From Typhlomys cinereus (taxonomy: Eukaryota > Chordata > Mammalia > Rodentia > Platacanthomyidae), in the NCBI GenBank assembly GCA_023101885.1, contig JALPQD010000087.1, positions 6,081,016 to 6,145,015 of the forward strand: a stretch of DNA of 64,000 bases, written 5' to 3'. The position numbers and the translations under genes were made by a program. Positions 33,460 through 45,105 of the stretch are shown one piece after another. The notes beneath the pieces are model-generated. The model did no database searches. It was not told where the DNA came from and saw only the letters and a program-made list of their open reading frames with translations. Position 1 is the stretch's first letter, and the number at the start of each line of letters is the position of its first letter.

Positions 33460-33680
33460 TTAAGAATACGTTTGAGGCTGAATCTTTCCAAAGCCAAGCA
33501 TTCATTTGATGGCAGCCCAGACTGACACCTGACTGCTTCTTTAGGAACCTTGATCCAGACACACACAGCCAAACTGCCCCCAGATTGTTGGCTCACAGAA
33601 ACTGTAGACTAATGCAAGCTCATGGTCTAAGCAGCTAAAGGTTAGAGTGATTTGTTATAGAGCAAAAGAAAACTAACAGA
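33460..33680 (+). mobile_element. MLT1-like LTR 3' part
   Basis: CTTGATCCAGACACACACAG, GGCTCACAGAAACTGTAGAC and the GATTTGTTATAGAGCAAAAG...AACTAACAGAG end follow the MLT1/MaLR 3' pattern. Confidence 0.55.
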
Positions 33681-33904
33681 GTCCCACCTTCACACCTCCC
33701 ATACCCCAAGTTGGATTGCTTTCCTCATAGTACCCAAGGCTTCTTGCAATCACAGGATGTATCACGATGGGTAGGAAGGAACATATAAAAGGGACCACAG
33801 ACCATGACTCAAGCTTTTTCAGTCCAATTTCTGGAACTAAGTTGTGATCAGCGACTGAGTGATTAACATACGAAAGAACAGAGGATCTGTGTTTAAGTTT
33901 GATT

Positions 33905-34068
33905 CTTTATTTTATTACTTTTTTTAAACCTGTGTGTACACATGTGTGGGTGTGTGTACAAGAGAGAACTTGGTTGTGTGTGTCTGTGAAGGTACAAGGG
34001 TGACATCAAGAATCATCTTGGATCACTTTAAAAAAAAATTTCCAAATTTTACTTATTTTTCCACACAT

Positions 34069-34120
<52 letters not shown>

Positions 34121-34460
34121 GATTGCTTCTACTTTCTTTTTGCTTTGCTCTGGGATTTCCCAGGCTCTGCCCACCAGGGTCAGAAGTGCAGACTGCCTGG
34201 TGTTTTTACATAGGACCTGGGATCTGAACTCAGGACCTCCTGCTTGCAAGGTAGAGTCTTAACCCCTGAGCTCTCTCTCCAACCCAGATCACCCTATCTT
34301 TTTATTGCCTTTCCTGTTTCTTAGGCGCCATTTTTCAGGGCCACAAGAACAGGTCACCACCATATCTGCCTAGCCTTTTTATGTAATATCTGGGGATCCA
34401 AACTCAGCTCCTTTTGCTTATAAGGCAAAGACTTTAACCTCTGAGCCATCTACTTAGGCC
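33905..34460 (-). mobile_element. tRNA-headed SINE interrupted by another SINE (nested pair)
   Basis: Outer element: 33905-34027 and 34288-34460, antisense. Inner element: 34028-34285, antisense, with a TG tail (34073-34118) and head ending GAGCTCTCTCTCCAACCC. GATCAC is present on both sides of the inner copy and is probably its short target duplication. The outer body (AATCATCTTGGATCAC | CACCCTATCTTTTTATTGC) reads through only when the inner copy is removed. Confidence 0.75.
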
Positions 34461-34461
34461 A

Positions 34462-35065
34462 ACCCCTCTGATTCTTAATCTTTTTATTTTAAAATAATAA
34501 CAAATAAAAAGCATGGGAACGAGAGGCAGATGAGCCTATCTTTGGAAAACAACTAGTTGTGAGAGAGGTGATAAAAAAGTTCAGGCAACTGGGTGTCTCC
34601 AAGAGAGAAGAAGAATGTCAGATGGGGAAGGTCATAGTGGAAGATGGAGAGTTTCACTTTGGACATGCCCAAGCTGGGCAGGCAAGTCTCATATTTTGGA
34701 AGAAGTTTGTGGTCAGATAGATTCAGGAAATTATCTAGATAACAATTGAAATCAGAGGATAGAGCCAAAATCATGATTCATTGTGGACAGACTAGACATC
34801 CTAAAGGCATTCTCATTAAGAGGAGGACAGAAATGCACATGAACAGGGAGAAGAAGACAGAGGTCTGTCTGGAACTGGAAGAGTCTGGCGACACAGATGA
34901 ATCAAAAATAGACAATTGCATAAGCAGGAGATGATCAATAAATAGCAAATATAATAGAGATTAAGACACTAGGTGGAAAACAACCCTTGAATGCATCAGT
35001 TGAAAGATGACTATTTTTCAAAGATGATTATAATGGCATTTTCCATCCCACATGCTCTTCACAAT
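34462..35065. other. Unique sequence
   Basis: No repeat or exon is recognised. Confidence 0.4.
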
Positions 35066-35069
35066 GTAA

Positions 35070-35595
35070 TCTCGTCAGCATGCCCTGGAGAAATGGGGTC
35101 TACACTCTCTTCCTTAAATCTAGATCGTGTCGTGACCTCATTGGCTAATGAAGTGTAGCGATATGATGCTATGGGACTTTTCAACCTATGAAAATTTGTA
35201 ATGAGTTCTGAGACATAAAATTGATAGCATTTCCACCTTGTTTGCAGGCATACTCGAGCTTCTCATGTAAGAAGCTAAATTACTGTGAGGCCGTCCAATG
35301 AGGCCCTGGACAGGTCTCTGGTTGACCCGGTCTTTGTAGTTTCAGCCTAATGTAGGTGTAAGACATGGAAGCAAATGAGCCTTCCAATGGTGCTAAGCCC
35401 ACAGCCATGAAATCTCTCCTACACTTCAGATCCTCTCGGATGAAGCTCTAGGCTTCCAGGAGCAGAAATGAGCTATATCTTGTCACCTGTCTGATTTCTT
35501 GACCCTTGGAGCCCGTGAGGATATTAAAATAACTGTTCTATTGTTCTATGCCATTGAGTTTTGGGCAACCTGTCACCTGTTGGACAGAAATGGTA
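35070..35595 (+). mobile_element. MLT1-like LTR
   Basis: GATGCTATGGGACTTTTC, GGAAGCAAATGAGCC, CATTGAGTTTTGGGCAACCTG and related blocks follow the MLT1 LTR from U3 to the 3' end. Strongly diverged, hence old. Confidence 0.65.
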
Positions 35596-35794
35596 CCTAT
35601 GATTGACTTTAGAGAAGGCAGTGCTGTGGTATGGTCACCACGGGCAGTTGTTTGGGGACATGCAGCATCTGAAGGGGGGGACTCATAAACAGAGTAGAGT
35701 GGGGGAGATCAAATTGGAGAATGACAGAAGAGGACTGGGTGTGGGGGGGTCTTGGACAAACTATTCTAAAAAGGTTGATAGAAAATTTCAGAGC

Positions 35795-36025
35795 AGTGGC
35801 GGAGAGATAACTCAGCAAATGAAGCATTCTCAGAAGTCTATGTGATGGGAGAAGAGAACTGACTTCTAAAAGCTGTCCTCTGACCGCCATCTGTCAGTCA
35901 TGGTACGCATGCATATGTTCTGTCTCTCTCTCTCCATAAATAAATAAATACATATATAAATAAAATCTATGCGACATGGTAGGCGTGTATATATATATAT
36001 ATACACATAAATAAATGTTTAAAAA
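35795..36025 (+). mobile_element. B2/B4-like SINE with AT-rich tail
   Basis: GGCGGAGAGATAACTCAGCAA, AGCTGTCCTCTGACCGCC, then (AAAT)n and an AT microsatellite at 35988-36003. Confidence 0.65.
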
Positions 36026-36029
36026 AGAA

Positions 36030-37825
36030 ACATCAAAGCAGGGACAGAAGTGATGCTGAGAAGCTGGCAACCGTTGGAGGGGTGGTTTGGGGCATGGGCT
36101 GAGCAGCCGGCTTGGCTGATCTCCACTGAGACCAGAAGAAGAAACGGGATTTGCTGGGAGAGGAAGATGCAGCAGGATGCTAGACTTCAGGTCAGGAGCA
36201 CCGAGAGACTGAAGGAAGTGGAAGGACCAAGGACCGAGGTCTCTTGAAGGTCAAAGCGCAGGCGCAGTGAATGTGAGGCATCAGCTAGCACAGCAGGTGG
36301 GAAAATGAGCCAGAGTGAGATCTCTGGGTCATAACAGCACCCAGGGTCAGCTCTGGGGCTGAGAACTGAGGCACAAGTCCCAAAAGTTCGGAAAGCCCCA
36401 GAAGTCCAGGCCAATCAGCGGTCAGCCCAGGAAGTAAAGTCTGTAAGGATGTCAGGGGACTTGGGCAGGAAAGGAAGACCATTAGCCAGCTCTCCAGTGA
36501 TTCTGCGAATGAACGCTGGCCAGCTTGCTGTGCTAAGGAAAGGACAGCTGGGTAGCCTGAGACTCAAAGAAAGAGATGCGTGCTGCCAAGCACTGTTGTA
36601 GAAGAGAGAGGCAGCTTGGGAACCAAATGGCTCTGGTGAGCAACCTTCTCCTGAAGGGCTGAAAAGGAAACAAGGTATCCTCTGTTAAGATCATGAGAAA
36701 TACCTCTCTGAGCATCTAGGGGTGGAGGGGAGTGTGCTCACAGCAGATAGAGAGCTTCGGAGGGAGTAATGACTAAATAGAGATGGATGCTGGAGGGAGA
36801 GAGAACTGAAAGGAGAGAGAGGACTCGGGACAGAAAGAAGGCAGCGGGCCTAAGATAAGCAAGGGCCTTTGTTTTCTAGGCAGTCTCCCTTAAGGTATTC
36901 AGAACAGGGGTCAAATCCTGCATTAGGAGGGGTTGGGGGGCTTCAAGGTCAAGGTCCCAGTCCCCTCCACCCAGTTCTTTTCAATCCAACTTAACTCTCT
37001 TTCCTCAGGTTTCTCCAGTGGAGTCCTGGAGGTGCCTATACCTGGCATGGTGGACCAAGGCTGTCTGTCTGTCTGACAGGACAGTCCCTTGTCAGTGATA
37101 GTTGATTCTGAGACCTCTTAGCTGGCCTGGGGAACCTTGATCAGGAAGTGACAGAAATCAATGACTCTTTTCGTTCTGACTGTGGGGCTCTAAATGAAGC
37201 TAGGAAAATGTAATCAAGTTTTTGAATTCTCATGAAAGGAAAACCATAAGAAGCACTCCAAACACCCAGCTGGAAGGCTTCCTTTTAAATAATTTTCTTT
37301 AGCTTATTTTAGGACAGAAACAGACACACCTCTATTAATCAGCTTGGTAAGTCAGGGCGATTGTGGCTGGGTCACTCTGGAGTCTCCTCTGCACTGAGCC
37401 CCGGAGGCACAGAGAGGGGTGTGCTCACATGGACAAGCTTACATTGGTCATTACAAGTGGACATTCCATAGAAGAGACAGCTTGGTCTCTTTTTGAACCA
37501 TTTCCCTTTCATGAAGGAATTTATGTGTGCTACAGCATAAATTGTGACTAGAGCAGTAGGGTTTACCTGAGGCCAGACATTGGGCTTCAAGACCGCCACC
37601 TGAGCAGAAAGGTCTGTTATCATCTTCATTTTAAAGACATGGAAATGGTGACTTAGACAAGCACATTTTGCCTCAAGTTCCCACAATTAGAAAGAGAAGC
37701 TGGGATGTGAGACAGTCTCATCTTTAGCGAATGTGAGTAACGGCTCTGGCTTTGCCTCTCTTCCTGATGCACCTTTCAGATTGCTGCCAGCCTCTCTCCA
37801 TCTTGTTCAATGGCCTTGTTGTTGG
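36030..37825. other. Unique sequence
   Basis: It contains short frames on both strands but no recognisable domain or repeat. Confidence 0.4.
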
Positions 37826-37827
37826 CC

Positions 37828-38034
37828 AGGTATGGTGTTGTGTACTTGTAATGCCAATATTTGGAAGGCTGAAGGAGGATGAAAAGCTCAAGGTCAGCCT
37901 GAGCTACATATTGAGTCACTGATTTGAACTAATGCACTGCAATGCAATACAAATACAAATACAATACAATACAATACAATACAATACAATACAATACAAT
38001 ACAATACAATACAATACAATACAATACAATACAA
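37828..38034 (+). mobile_element. B1-like SINE with expanded (ATACA)n tail
   Basis: The B1 pattern GGCCAGGTATGGTGTTGTG, GGAAGGCTGAAGGAGG and CAAGGTCAGCCTGAGCTACA leads into a pentanucleotide tract (ATACA)n of about 88 bp at 37947-38034, a microsatellite seeded by the SINE tail. Confidence 0.8.
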
Positions 38035-38039
38035 CTGAT

Positions 38040-38960
38040 TAAAAAAATGTTCGTTTTAGCTATTTTAAGTGACCAAAGACTAAGGGTCAGGTTCTCTTCA
38101 ACCTAGAACCATCTAGTGGTGGAAGTTGCTGTCCCAGCTCCTCCTATTCCATCAGACCCCCCAATACCTTCTGAGAAAGGGAGTGGCCAGAGTAGGGGCT
38201 GGGCAGAGACTGGGAGGTCTGTTTCCCTGAGTGGTCTGTTTCTCCTGGACTGTGTGTCCTTGTGGTCTCTGCCTCTGTCTCGACCTTTCTTCCATCTTTC
38301 CCAGAGCTTGTCTTTTGACTGCTTGGCAGTTCCGTGCTGTTCTCAGCCTCTCTTCACACTGCCCTCTCTGTTCAGATTCCACCTATGGAAACATCTGGTC
38401 CAATCCTGTGCCTCTGCTGCTATTTTCCTGTCTGTCTCGGCATTTCTTGGCTCAAATTTCTGAGATTGGTGTCTGACTGATCTGGCCTTTCTTTATGTAG
38501 GGTGATAGGTCTCCAGCCAGCCAGAAGCTGACTACGGCTGACTCCTTTTGTGCTATCCTGGAAAGCCAGAGTGGAGTGTGAGGGGGGATCATGGCTGCAG
38601 AACGACGCCCTGCAGCCTGCAGGGAAGGCTGTTGACCTGCTTCTTTTAGAAGGAACAATACCAGTGTTTGTGCTGTATTTCCAAATGTTCTGCTGGCCCT
38701 GAGGCAGGAACATAGTCTTTTGGAGCTTTTATAAATAAAGCCTCTAACTTTTAGAAATTATGATAGTCTGGATCCACCGCAAATGTCACTGATGTGCAAA
38801 CCCACTTGTCTCTCAGCCTTCTCCCCATGACTGACATCTCTCTACCTCGTTGGCCCCTGTCCAATGGCAGAGTCTCTGTGCTATGCTAGTCCTCTCTTCT
38901 CCCGCACACTTGCTGCTGGCCCCCACTACTGGCACCTTCTCTGTGTGTTGTCAATAAGTC
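38040..38960. other. Unique sequence
   Basis: C/T-rich in part (38200-38450). No exon recognised. Confidence 0.4.
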
Positions 38961-38964
38961 TTAC

Positions 38965-39240
38965 AGGTGTTAACATGAAGGTTGAAGGCTTATTGGTCTG
39001 GGCACATTTGTAAAGTATTGGTAGCTAATTTAGGCCCCAAGTGAGTCTAGGGGAGATTGATTGATGGAGATGTCCAGCCCATGGTAGGTGTGGCTAACTC
39101 TTAGGCAATTGAATAAGACGGAAGGAACCAGGTAAGAAAGTTTGCGTACTTTGGTTTACTTGACCAGACGTACTCGTCTGGCAAGAAAGGATTGTCCTTT
39201 CATAGTTAGATATAGATGTCAACTTCATGAAAGAATTTTG
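38965..39240 (+). mobile_element. 5' LTR portion of a MaLR-type element
   Basis: TGTTAACATGAAGG...GGTCTGGGCACATTTGTAAAG, GATGTCCAGCCCATGGTAGG and GGAAGGAACCAGGTAAG match the 3' LTR at 40465 block by block. The copy appears truncated on its 3' side, and a TAGTTAGATATAGATGTC stretch follows near 39203. Confidence 0.65.
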
Positions 39241-40464
39241 TAACAAATACAGAGTAAATGTGAAAGAATGTGGTGGTGTTGATAAATCTGACTGTAGACT
39301 TTGTGGATTTTGAGGAATGTGACAATGAAGACATTAAGACTGTATGTTATAAAATCCAGTCAGCAGAGTTTTGTGGCCATTTGTAAGATAGTGATGCTGA
39401 GAAAGTTGTGAATCTTTCGGGCCCAGATTGTGATGAAGGAAACAAGGACTGCGGCAAAGTTGAATCTAAAGACAATTGACTGGTTTGCTTGATTAGAGGA
39501 GAGATACATTAGCAGCCTTGAAGTTTTGATATAGAAAGAGCAGCCAAAAGAGCAGCTGCCACTAATGGAGAAATGGACATCAATGAAGTAAAACCTAATG
39601 CTTTGCACTGAGACAGTGGAAGAAGTGAATACCACCATATGGAGATTTTTGTGGTTTTACAATCCAGACTCCTTCAGGGCTGAAAGCCTATGTCGAGAAA
39701 CTGTTTTCTGACCTTTGAACATTTTGGCTGCCTAAAAAAGGACTTTTCCTGAGCCAATGTACAGAAGTTGGTACAGCTGTGATTTGAGTAGATAGGCTAT
39801 ATGACAGCCTCACTACAGAACTTTGCAACATCATCCAGGTGGTACTGGTTTTGATGCAAAATTGAGGGTTTCATGAAGAACTGCTGAAGGTTGTTACCAA
39901 GTGGCAGGTTTGGAGTTCTTGCAATGGAAAGTGAAGCTTTAGCTGCAGAGGCAAACCCAGAAAGTTGTTGGAGATGCTACAACCATGGAATATATACTGA
40001 GGATGGATGCAAATGCAGATTCACCCTGGTCCAGAGAAATGCTGTTTCTGCAACTTTGAAGGACAGGAATTACCCAGAATCTTTGAGCTACTGTGACTAT
40101 GTGATGAGCAATAAAACATGGACATTGAGCTACAGGATGCGGCTGGGCTTTAGTATCAATTTGGTGTTTTCTTATTGTAACATAATGTTTCCATTTTAGT
40201 GTTTATTCTGTGTGGAAACATTAATTTGTTTTGATTTAACAGGATTTTATGATTAAGAGATTTTGAACTTTTAAAATGTTGGAACTGAGCTTTTAATGAC
40301 TGATATTTTTAAAATTGGACTTCAAGAACTTTTTTATCTTGGATTTTTTTAGAATTAATAAAGTTAAATGTATTTTATATCATATGATAGATGCCACACC
40401 TGTACAGATAATGATTGAAAGGCTAAAGTTTAAAAGCGATGCTTTTGTGTCAAGTTGACAAGGG
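39240..40464 (+). mobile_element. MaLR internal region, degenerate
   Basis: GTAACAAATAC at the left, GGAGATGCTACAACCATGGAA, TCACCCTGGTCCAGAGAAATG and a final TTAAATGTATTTTATATCATATG follow the order of MaLR internal sequence as I remember it (start 'gtaacaaatac', end 'aatgtattttg...'). Reading frames are broken by many stops. The 102-codon frame at 39891-40199 is a fragment, not a gene. MaLR elements are non-autonomous and were mobilised in trans. Confidence 0.65.
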
Positions 40465-40890
40465 ATGAAGTGTCATGGTTAGATACAGGTATCAACTTGA
40501 TGGTGGAGGGTTCGAACTCTAGGCACATTTATAGAGAATCAGTAGTTGAAGTAAGCACCAAGCAAGCCTGGTGAGGCTCAGATCATGGTGAGTGGGACTA
40601 GTCCCTGGGCAGGTTAATAAGCTGGAGGGAACTGGCTAGTGAAGTTGGCATCCTTATATATACATGACTACACATGCTGATCTGGAAGGTAGAGATGGTC
40701 TCTCTTAGCCATTATGTGGATATGATGTGGCCAGTTCCCTCAGTTCACAGTGTTGGTATGAGCTCTCCTGCCACACTGGACGAGGAACTGGATGACCAGG
40801 CAATCATAAGGCAAGAATAAGACCCCTTGTTCCCATAAGCAGTTGATCGTGAATTTATCAGTAACAGTGCAGGCAATCTGCAATGCTTGG
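40465..40890 (+). mobile_element. 3' LTR of the MaLR-type element
   Basis: It begins TGTCATGGTTAGATACAGG, then TATCAACTTGATGG, GGTGAGTGGGACTAGTCCCTG, CTCTCTTAGCCATTATGTGG and GTGTTGGTATGAGCTCTCC, ending near TTTATCAGTAACAGTG. It is in the same orientation as the 5' LTR portion. Confidence 0.75.
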
Positions 40891-41574
40891 CTTCCATGGC
40901 TGGCCCTAACGCTCCTGAGTGCTAGGGCAGAGTTCTCCCTGGTGTGTCCCACCCAGAAAGGGGATTTTAAGGCTTGGGCTCTCAGTGGCTCAGGGGACTA
41001 GAATGCCTCTACTCTTCCCGTTTTAACTCACAGGCCACTTTCCCAGGTCCTAGACACAGAAACACATGGGGTAGAGAGGCTGGGGCAAGGTAAAGGGGGA
41101 CAGCAGGTTCCCCCCACACACACTCCCAGCCTCTGTTTGGTGACCATGAATTTCTCTTGACACTCCTGGGTCTCTGGAGGCTTGCCAGGTGAAGTCTGAT
41201 TCTCAGTGGTGGAGATGCCCCTTCCTGGTAGCAGAAAGAGTCAGGAACAGTTTCCATTCTTCTTAGAACTTAGAAGGAGTAGAGAAAACAGTGCATGATT
41301 GTGTGTGGTGTAGGCATGAGAAATAAACACAAAACAGGCAATGTGGGGAGATGAGGGCTGGGATCTGGGGTGAGATCTGGGTTGTAGGGGCCCCAGACAG
41401 AGGATTGGTTCACAGAAGTTGTATGAGCAGGCATCTTGTTGGGGTGGTGCTCCTGGCTGCCAGGGTGGTGCTCCCTGGCTGCCAGTCTTCCAGAAGCTGC
41501 ACACAACCATCCCTGGAATTAGCTGGGAACAACTTGCTGGCACCATCGCTCTTGTATGTTAGGGAGCAGACTGT

Positions 41575-41750
41575 CTGTGCTGGAATTTTAGCTCCACCGC
41601 CCACAAGCTGTGTGTGATCTTGGGCCAGGAACCCCAGGTCTCAGTTTCCTCATCTGTGAAGTGCGTCAGACTGTTGCGAGCAGAGCTCAGATCGTGCACC
41701 AAGCACTCAGCACTGAGCCTGGCACAGGGCAGGTGAGTTGATCACTGCCA
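41575..41750 (+). mobile_element. MIR SINE, near full length
   Basis: TTAGCTCCACCGCCCACAAGC, TGTGATCTTGGGCCAGGAA, TCAGTTTCCTCATCTGTGAA and AGCACTGAGCCTGGCACAGG reproduce the MIR core and 3' half in order. Confidence 0.85.
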
Positions 41751-41849
41751 TGGTATTCATCTGTGTCTCCATCTCTACTATGAAGGCCTATTTTCTTGCA
41801 GTCTAGTGTTGATGATGGACAAGTTAACAAAGGAATTAGAAAGCATAGC

Positions 41850-42255
41850 AGTTGGTATCAAACGTCAACTTGACAAGTAAGAGCTGAGCCTTTAGGTAAA
41901 CCTATAAAGAATTACTTAGTTAAGGTAGGCATATGAGCAAGTCTGCAAAAGATTACCTGACTAATGTGGGAAGACCCAGCCTGTGATGGGTGAGATCCTT
42001 CTGTGGGCAGGTGGATTAGATAGAGAGCTACTTGGATTCAATATGGCAAACTAGAAAGTATGGACTGACCCTTGTCTGCTCTCTACTCTTCTAGTGCATA
42101 TAGTGTGGCCGGGTTCCTCAGCTTCTGCTGGTAACTCTCCTGCCAACTGTAACCTGCAATTGAATAAATATTGAACACCTTGAATAAAATTCTCTTTTTC
42201 CCCTTTTAGGTTGGGTCATATATTCATTACTGCAACACAGATAGGAAATTAAGAT
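41850..42255 (+). mobile_element. MaLR-related LTR, TATCAACTTGA family
   Basis: Starts near GTTGGTATCAAACGTCAACTT, then GAAGACCCAGCCTGTGATGG, GTGGCCGGGTTCCTCAGCTTC and a CTCTTTTTCCCCTTTTAGG 3' region ending CAACACAGATAGG. Confidence 0.7.
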
Positions 42256-42474
42256 AGTGAGTGAGCGGAAATAAACATACTCTGTGACAGGTCTGTGACA
42301 CAGCTACATACCCACCACATTTCCATCCTGAAGACATCTACAAAACACATTTCTTTCTGTAGCCTTCCTTAAGGTGAGTCAGGATAGGAAGACCATCCCT
42401 AGTGGATGCTTTGGGTTTTCAGCTTCTTATCCTTTATGTCCACACATCCATCTACATGTGACTTATCCTCTCAT

Positions 42475-42605
42475 TTCCATTTGTCTGTCTGTCCATCCAT
42501 CCATTCATTCCTTCACCCACCTTTCCATCCTTCCTTCTGTTCATCCATTCACCTGTCCATCTGTTTATCCTTCCTTCCTCCATTCATCTGTCTGTCAATC
42601 CATCC
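42475..42605. repeat. (ATCC/ATTC)n degenerate simple repeat
   Basis: Imperfect CATC, ATTC and TTCC tetranucleotides over about 130 bases. Confidence 0.8.
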
Positions 42606-42639
42606 AACCAAGACTTTTCTGAGTCCAAGCTAACTCGAG

Positions 42640-42850
42640 TATAAAATAAGTGAGATAGCTCACTGGGTAAAGTGCTTGCCATGGAAGTGTGAGAACCTGA
42701 GTTTGAATCCATAGAACCAATGTGCATCTGTAATTCCAACGAGGTTATCTCTGTCTTCCACATGTGTGCTATGTGGCAAGTGTACACCCACACTCACAGA
42801 TGTGCACACACATATATATCATGCATACACACATATATGCAAACAAATAA
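42640..42850 (+). mobile_element. B2/B4-like SINE
   Basis: AGTGAGATAGCTCACTGGGTAA head, GAGTTTGAATCCATAG B box and a CA/TA tail. Confidence 0.65.
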
Positions 42851-42944
42851 GTGAGGATTGTTGATATAAGGCTTAAGTAATGTGAAGTATGGTAAATTCT
42901 TGGTGCATCATGGGTTCATTAATATCTATCCTATAGCTACCTCT

Positions 42945-43201
42945 TATTTTTTTCCACATGTGTGTGTCAGAGGGCACTGTGTATGTGCCTATTGAGACCC
43001 AAGGGTGATTTTGGGATCATCCTGGATTTCTCTGCCTCCTTTTTGCTTTTGCTCTCGGGTTTCCCAGGCTCTGTCATCCAGGGCCAGAAATGCAGATCAC
43101 CACTTTTTCTGCCTGGCATTTTTACATGGGGTCTGGGATCTGACCTCAGGTCTTTCTGTTTTTGAGACAAAGGCTTTAACCTTTGAGCCAACTCTCTAGC
43201 C
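42945..43201 (-). mobile_element. tRNA-headed SINE, antisense
   Basis: GACCCAAGGGTGATTTTGGG, GGGTTTCCCAGGCTCTGTC and TTTTACATGGGGTCTGGGATC, with the head ending CCAACTCTCTAGCC. The CA/TG tail is short. Confidence 0.85.
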
Positions 43202-43347
43202 TTCCTATGGCTATGCCTTACTTTAGTAAGGAACCAATTGTAGGGGGATTCTTTAAAATATTCCATCCTGTGACTGCATAGTGTTCCATGAATCAATGCG
43301 CCTGCCTTTTGATTTACTATCCCTGGAGTCTAGGGTTTCAGGGTGTC

Positions 43348-43728
43348 GTGGTTTAACTGTGAGTTGCCTCCCACAGTTTCGTGCGCTCGAATCCTTAGCT
43401 AATGTTAATGTTTGGGAAAGTTGTGGCACTTTTGAGGGGTAGAGCCTTACTGGAGTGAGGGATGTCACAGGGGGCGGGCCTTGAGGTTTGGGTATTCCAG
43501 CCCTACTTCTTTTTGCTCTTGCTCTGTTCTGCTTCCTGATGAGAATGGTGACCTGAGCTGGCCTCCTGCTTCTGCCTCCAGCCATGCCTTCTGTTCTGGG
43601 ATTCCTGCCATCAAGGACTATATCCCTTCTGATCCTGTCAACAAACAAACAAAAACACGAAATCTCTTTCTTCCTTTCTGCCTGAGTCAAATGCTGCCTG
43701 ACAGCAAAAAGAAGAATAACTAAAACAC
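43348..43728 (+). mobile_element. MaLR LTR, ORR1-like
   Basis: TGTCGTGGTTTAACTGTGAG start, GGAAAGTTGTGGCACTTTTG, GGGGGCGGGCCTTGAGG and CAGCCATGCC blocks, ending GAATAACTAAAACA. Solo LTR at the edge of an L1-like fragment (43253-43345). Confidence 0.85.
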
Positions 43729-44144
43729 AGGGATACACTGGGACTGTTCAATCCCGGAGGACCCTCTCTGTCTTCTACAAGGAACAGGGAGAAAACGCCA
43801 AGGAGAAAAGCAGCAGGGGATCATGGGTATCAGAAACATAAGACAGGAACAGCTGAAGGCTTCGCCTACAGGAGCTAGCTGTGGGCACACGCTGCACCAG
43901 GAACTTTAGATTGGCCCATTTTCTTCCCTTCAGAGTCATCACTCAAAAAGAGGATAGTAGTTCAATGTCCAACTACACACCCTCAGCTGGAGCCTTGAGA
44001 TGGCCTTTCTTTGAGATCTATGGCCCAATTCCAGGGAGAAAGGAGACGAATCACTTAAGAGTCTGGGATTATGAAGAAAACTGGCAAAAGTGGAGTGGAT
44101 TGTCTTGAAAACAATAGTAGTGAAGATGATTGTGCCTGACATTG

Positions 44145-44290
44145 GTCCAGCACTTTACAGTTTGCCTAAGGTTTACATGCATGCCATCCCATCACAACTC
44201 TGCGTGTTGGAAAAGACAAGCATTTTTAGACCCATTTTGGAGATGGAGAGACTACACAGCCACAAACTGGCTGTGGGCCCTGTCGCGTGG
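44145..44290 (-). mobile_element. MIR SINE, antisense
   Basis: CCAGCACTTTACAGTTTGCC, CCATTTTGGAGATGGAGAGAC and CACAGCCACAAACTGGC. Confidence 0.65.
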
Positions 44291-44294
44291 ACTC

Positions 44295-44930
44295 CACGCA
44301 CCGTCTCCACGGCCACAGCCTTTCTCCCATTTCTGAGGTCCTTTTTCATATGGCTCCTAGACACTGGGACACAGTTCCTTCACCAGGGCTTAGGAAGACT
44401 GTGGAGAGACTCCTCTTTGTTGTTGTTTGAAACTCATTAATTAGGATTGATTTTGCAGAGTGCCTTTCAGGTTGGTCAGTCTCAGGCCATTGTGATTTGG
44501 TGAATGCAGCCATCATTGGATGGCAGTTGGCTGCTCTGAGCAGGGCGCTCCCCTGCCACTCTCCTCTAAGAGGCAGTGACTCAACAGCTGAGACTCTGGG
44601 AAAGGGAGGCAGAGGGGAAGGTCTTGGGTAAAGGAAGCCCCGGTGCATGCACCAGGATGTGAAGAACTGCTCAGCCCAGGAAGGAAACACTGAAGGAGGT
44701 TCAGTAGGAAGGAAAAGAAGGTAGAAGAAGTAGACACAGCGTGTGAACCCTGAGGCTCTAATCCACTTATGTTGGAGAACCTCAGAGTCTTTATCTAAGA
44801 GCAACAGGAAGAGCCCAGGGCTTTTTAGGAGGACTTCGCTTTGCTACACTTGCATCTGCCTGAAGTGTGAAGAATGGGTTGAAAGAGGGGAGAAAGGAGG
44901 GATAAGCTAGTGGATTTGGTTTTCTGTTTT
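44295..44930. other. Unique sequence
   Basis: A 152-codon frame (44346-44804, minus) has no recognised domain, and chance frames overlap on the opposite strand. Confidence 0.4.
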
Positions 44931-44934
44931 GTAA

Positions 44935-45105
44935 ATATTCTATGTATTTATCTGAGAGGGTGGGGAAAGACTGTGTTCATGTGTGAGGTCAAATAACTTT
45001 CAGAAGTCGTTTATCTCCTTCCACCAAGTGGGCTCTGGGAATTGAACTCAGGTCTCCAGGCCTGCACACAGGTGCCTTACCCACTGAACCATTGGCTGAC
45101 CGGGT
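44935..45105 (-). mobile_element. B4-like SINE, antisense
   Basis: TATCTCCTTCCACCAAGTGGG, GGAATTGAACTCAGGTCTCC and CCTTACCCACTGAACCATTGG. Confidence 0.75.

Noticed and set aside
39891..40199. 102-codon frame with a Cys-containing sequence
   Set aside because: It lies within degenerate MaLR internal sequence; neighbouring codons in the frame are interrupted and no host gene is implied.
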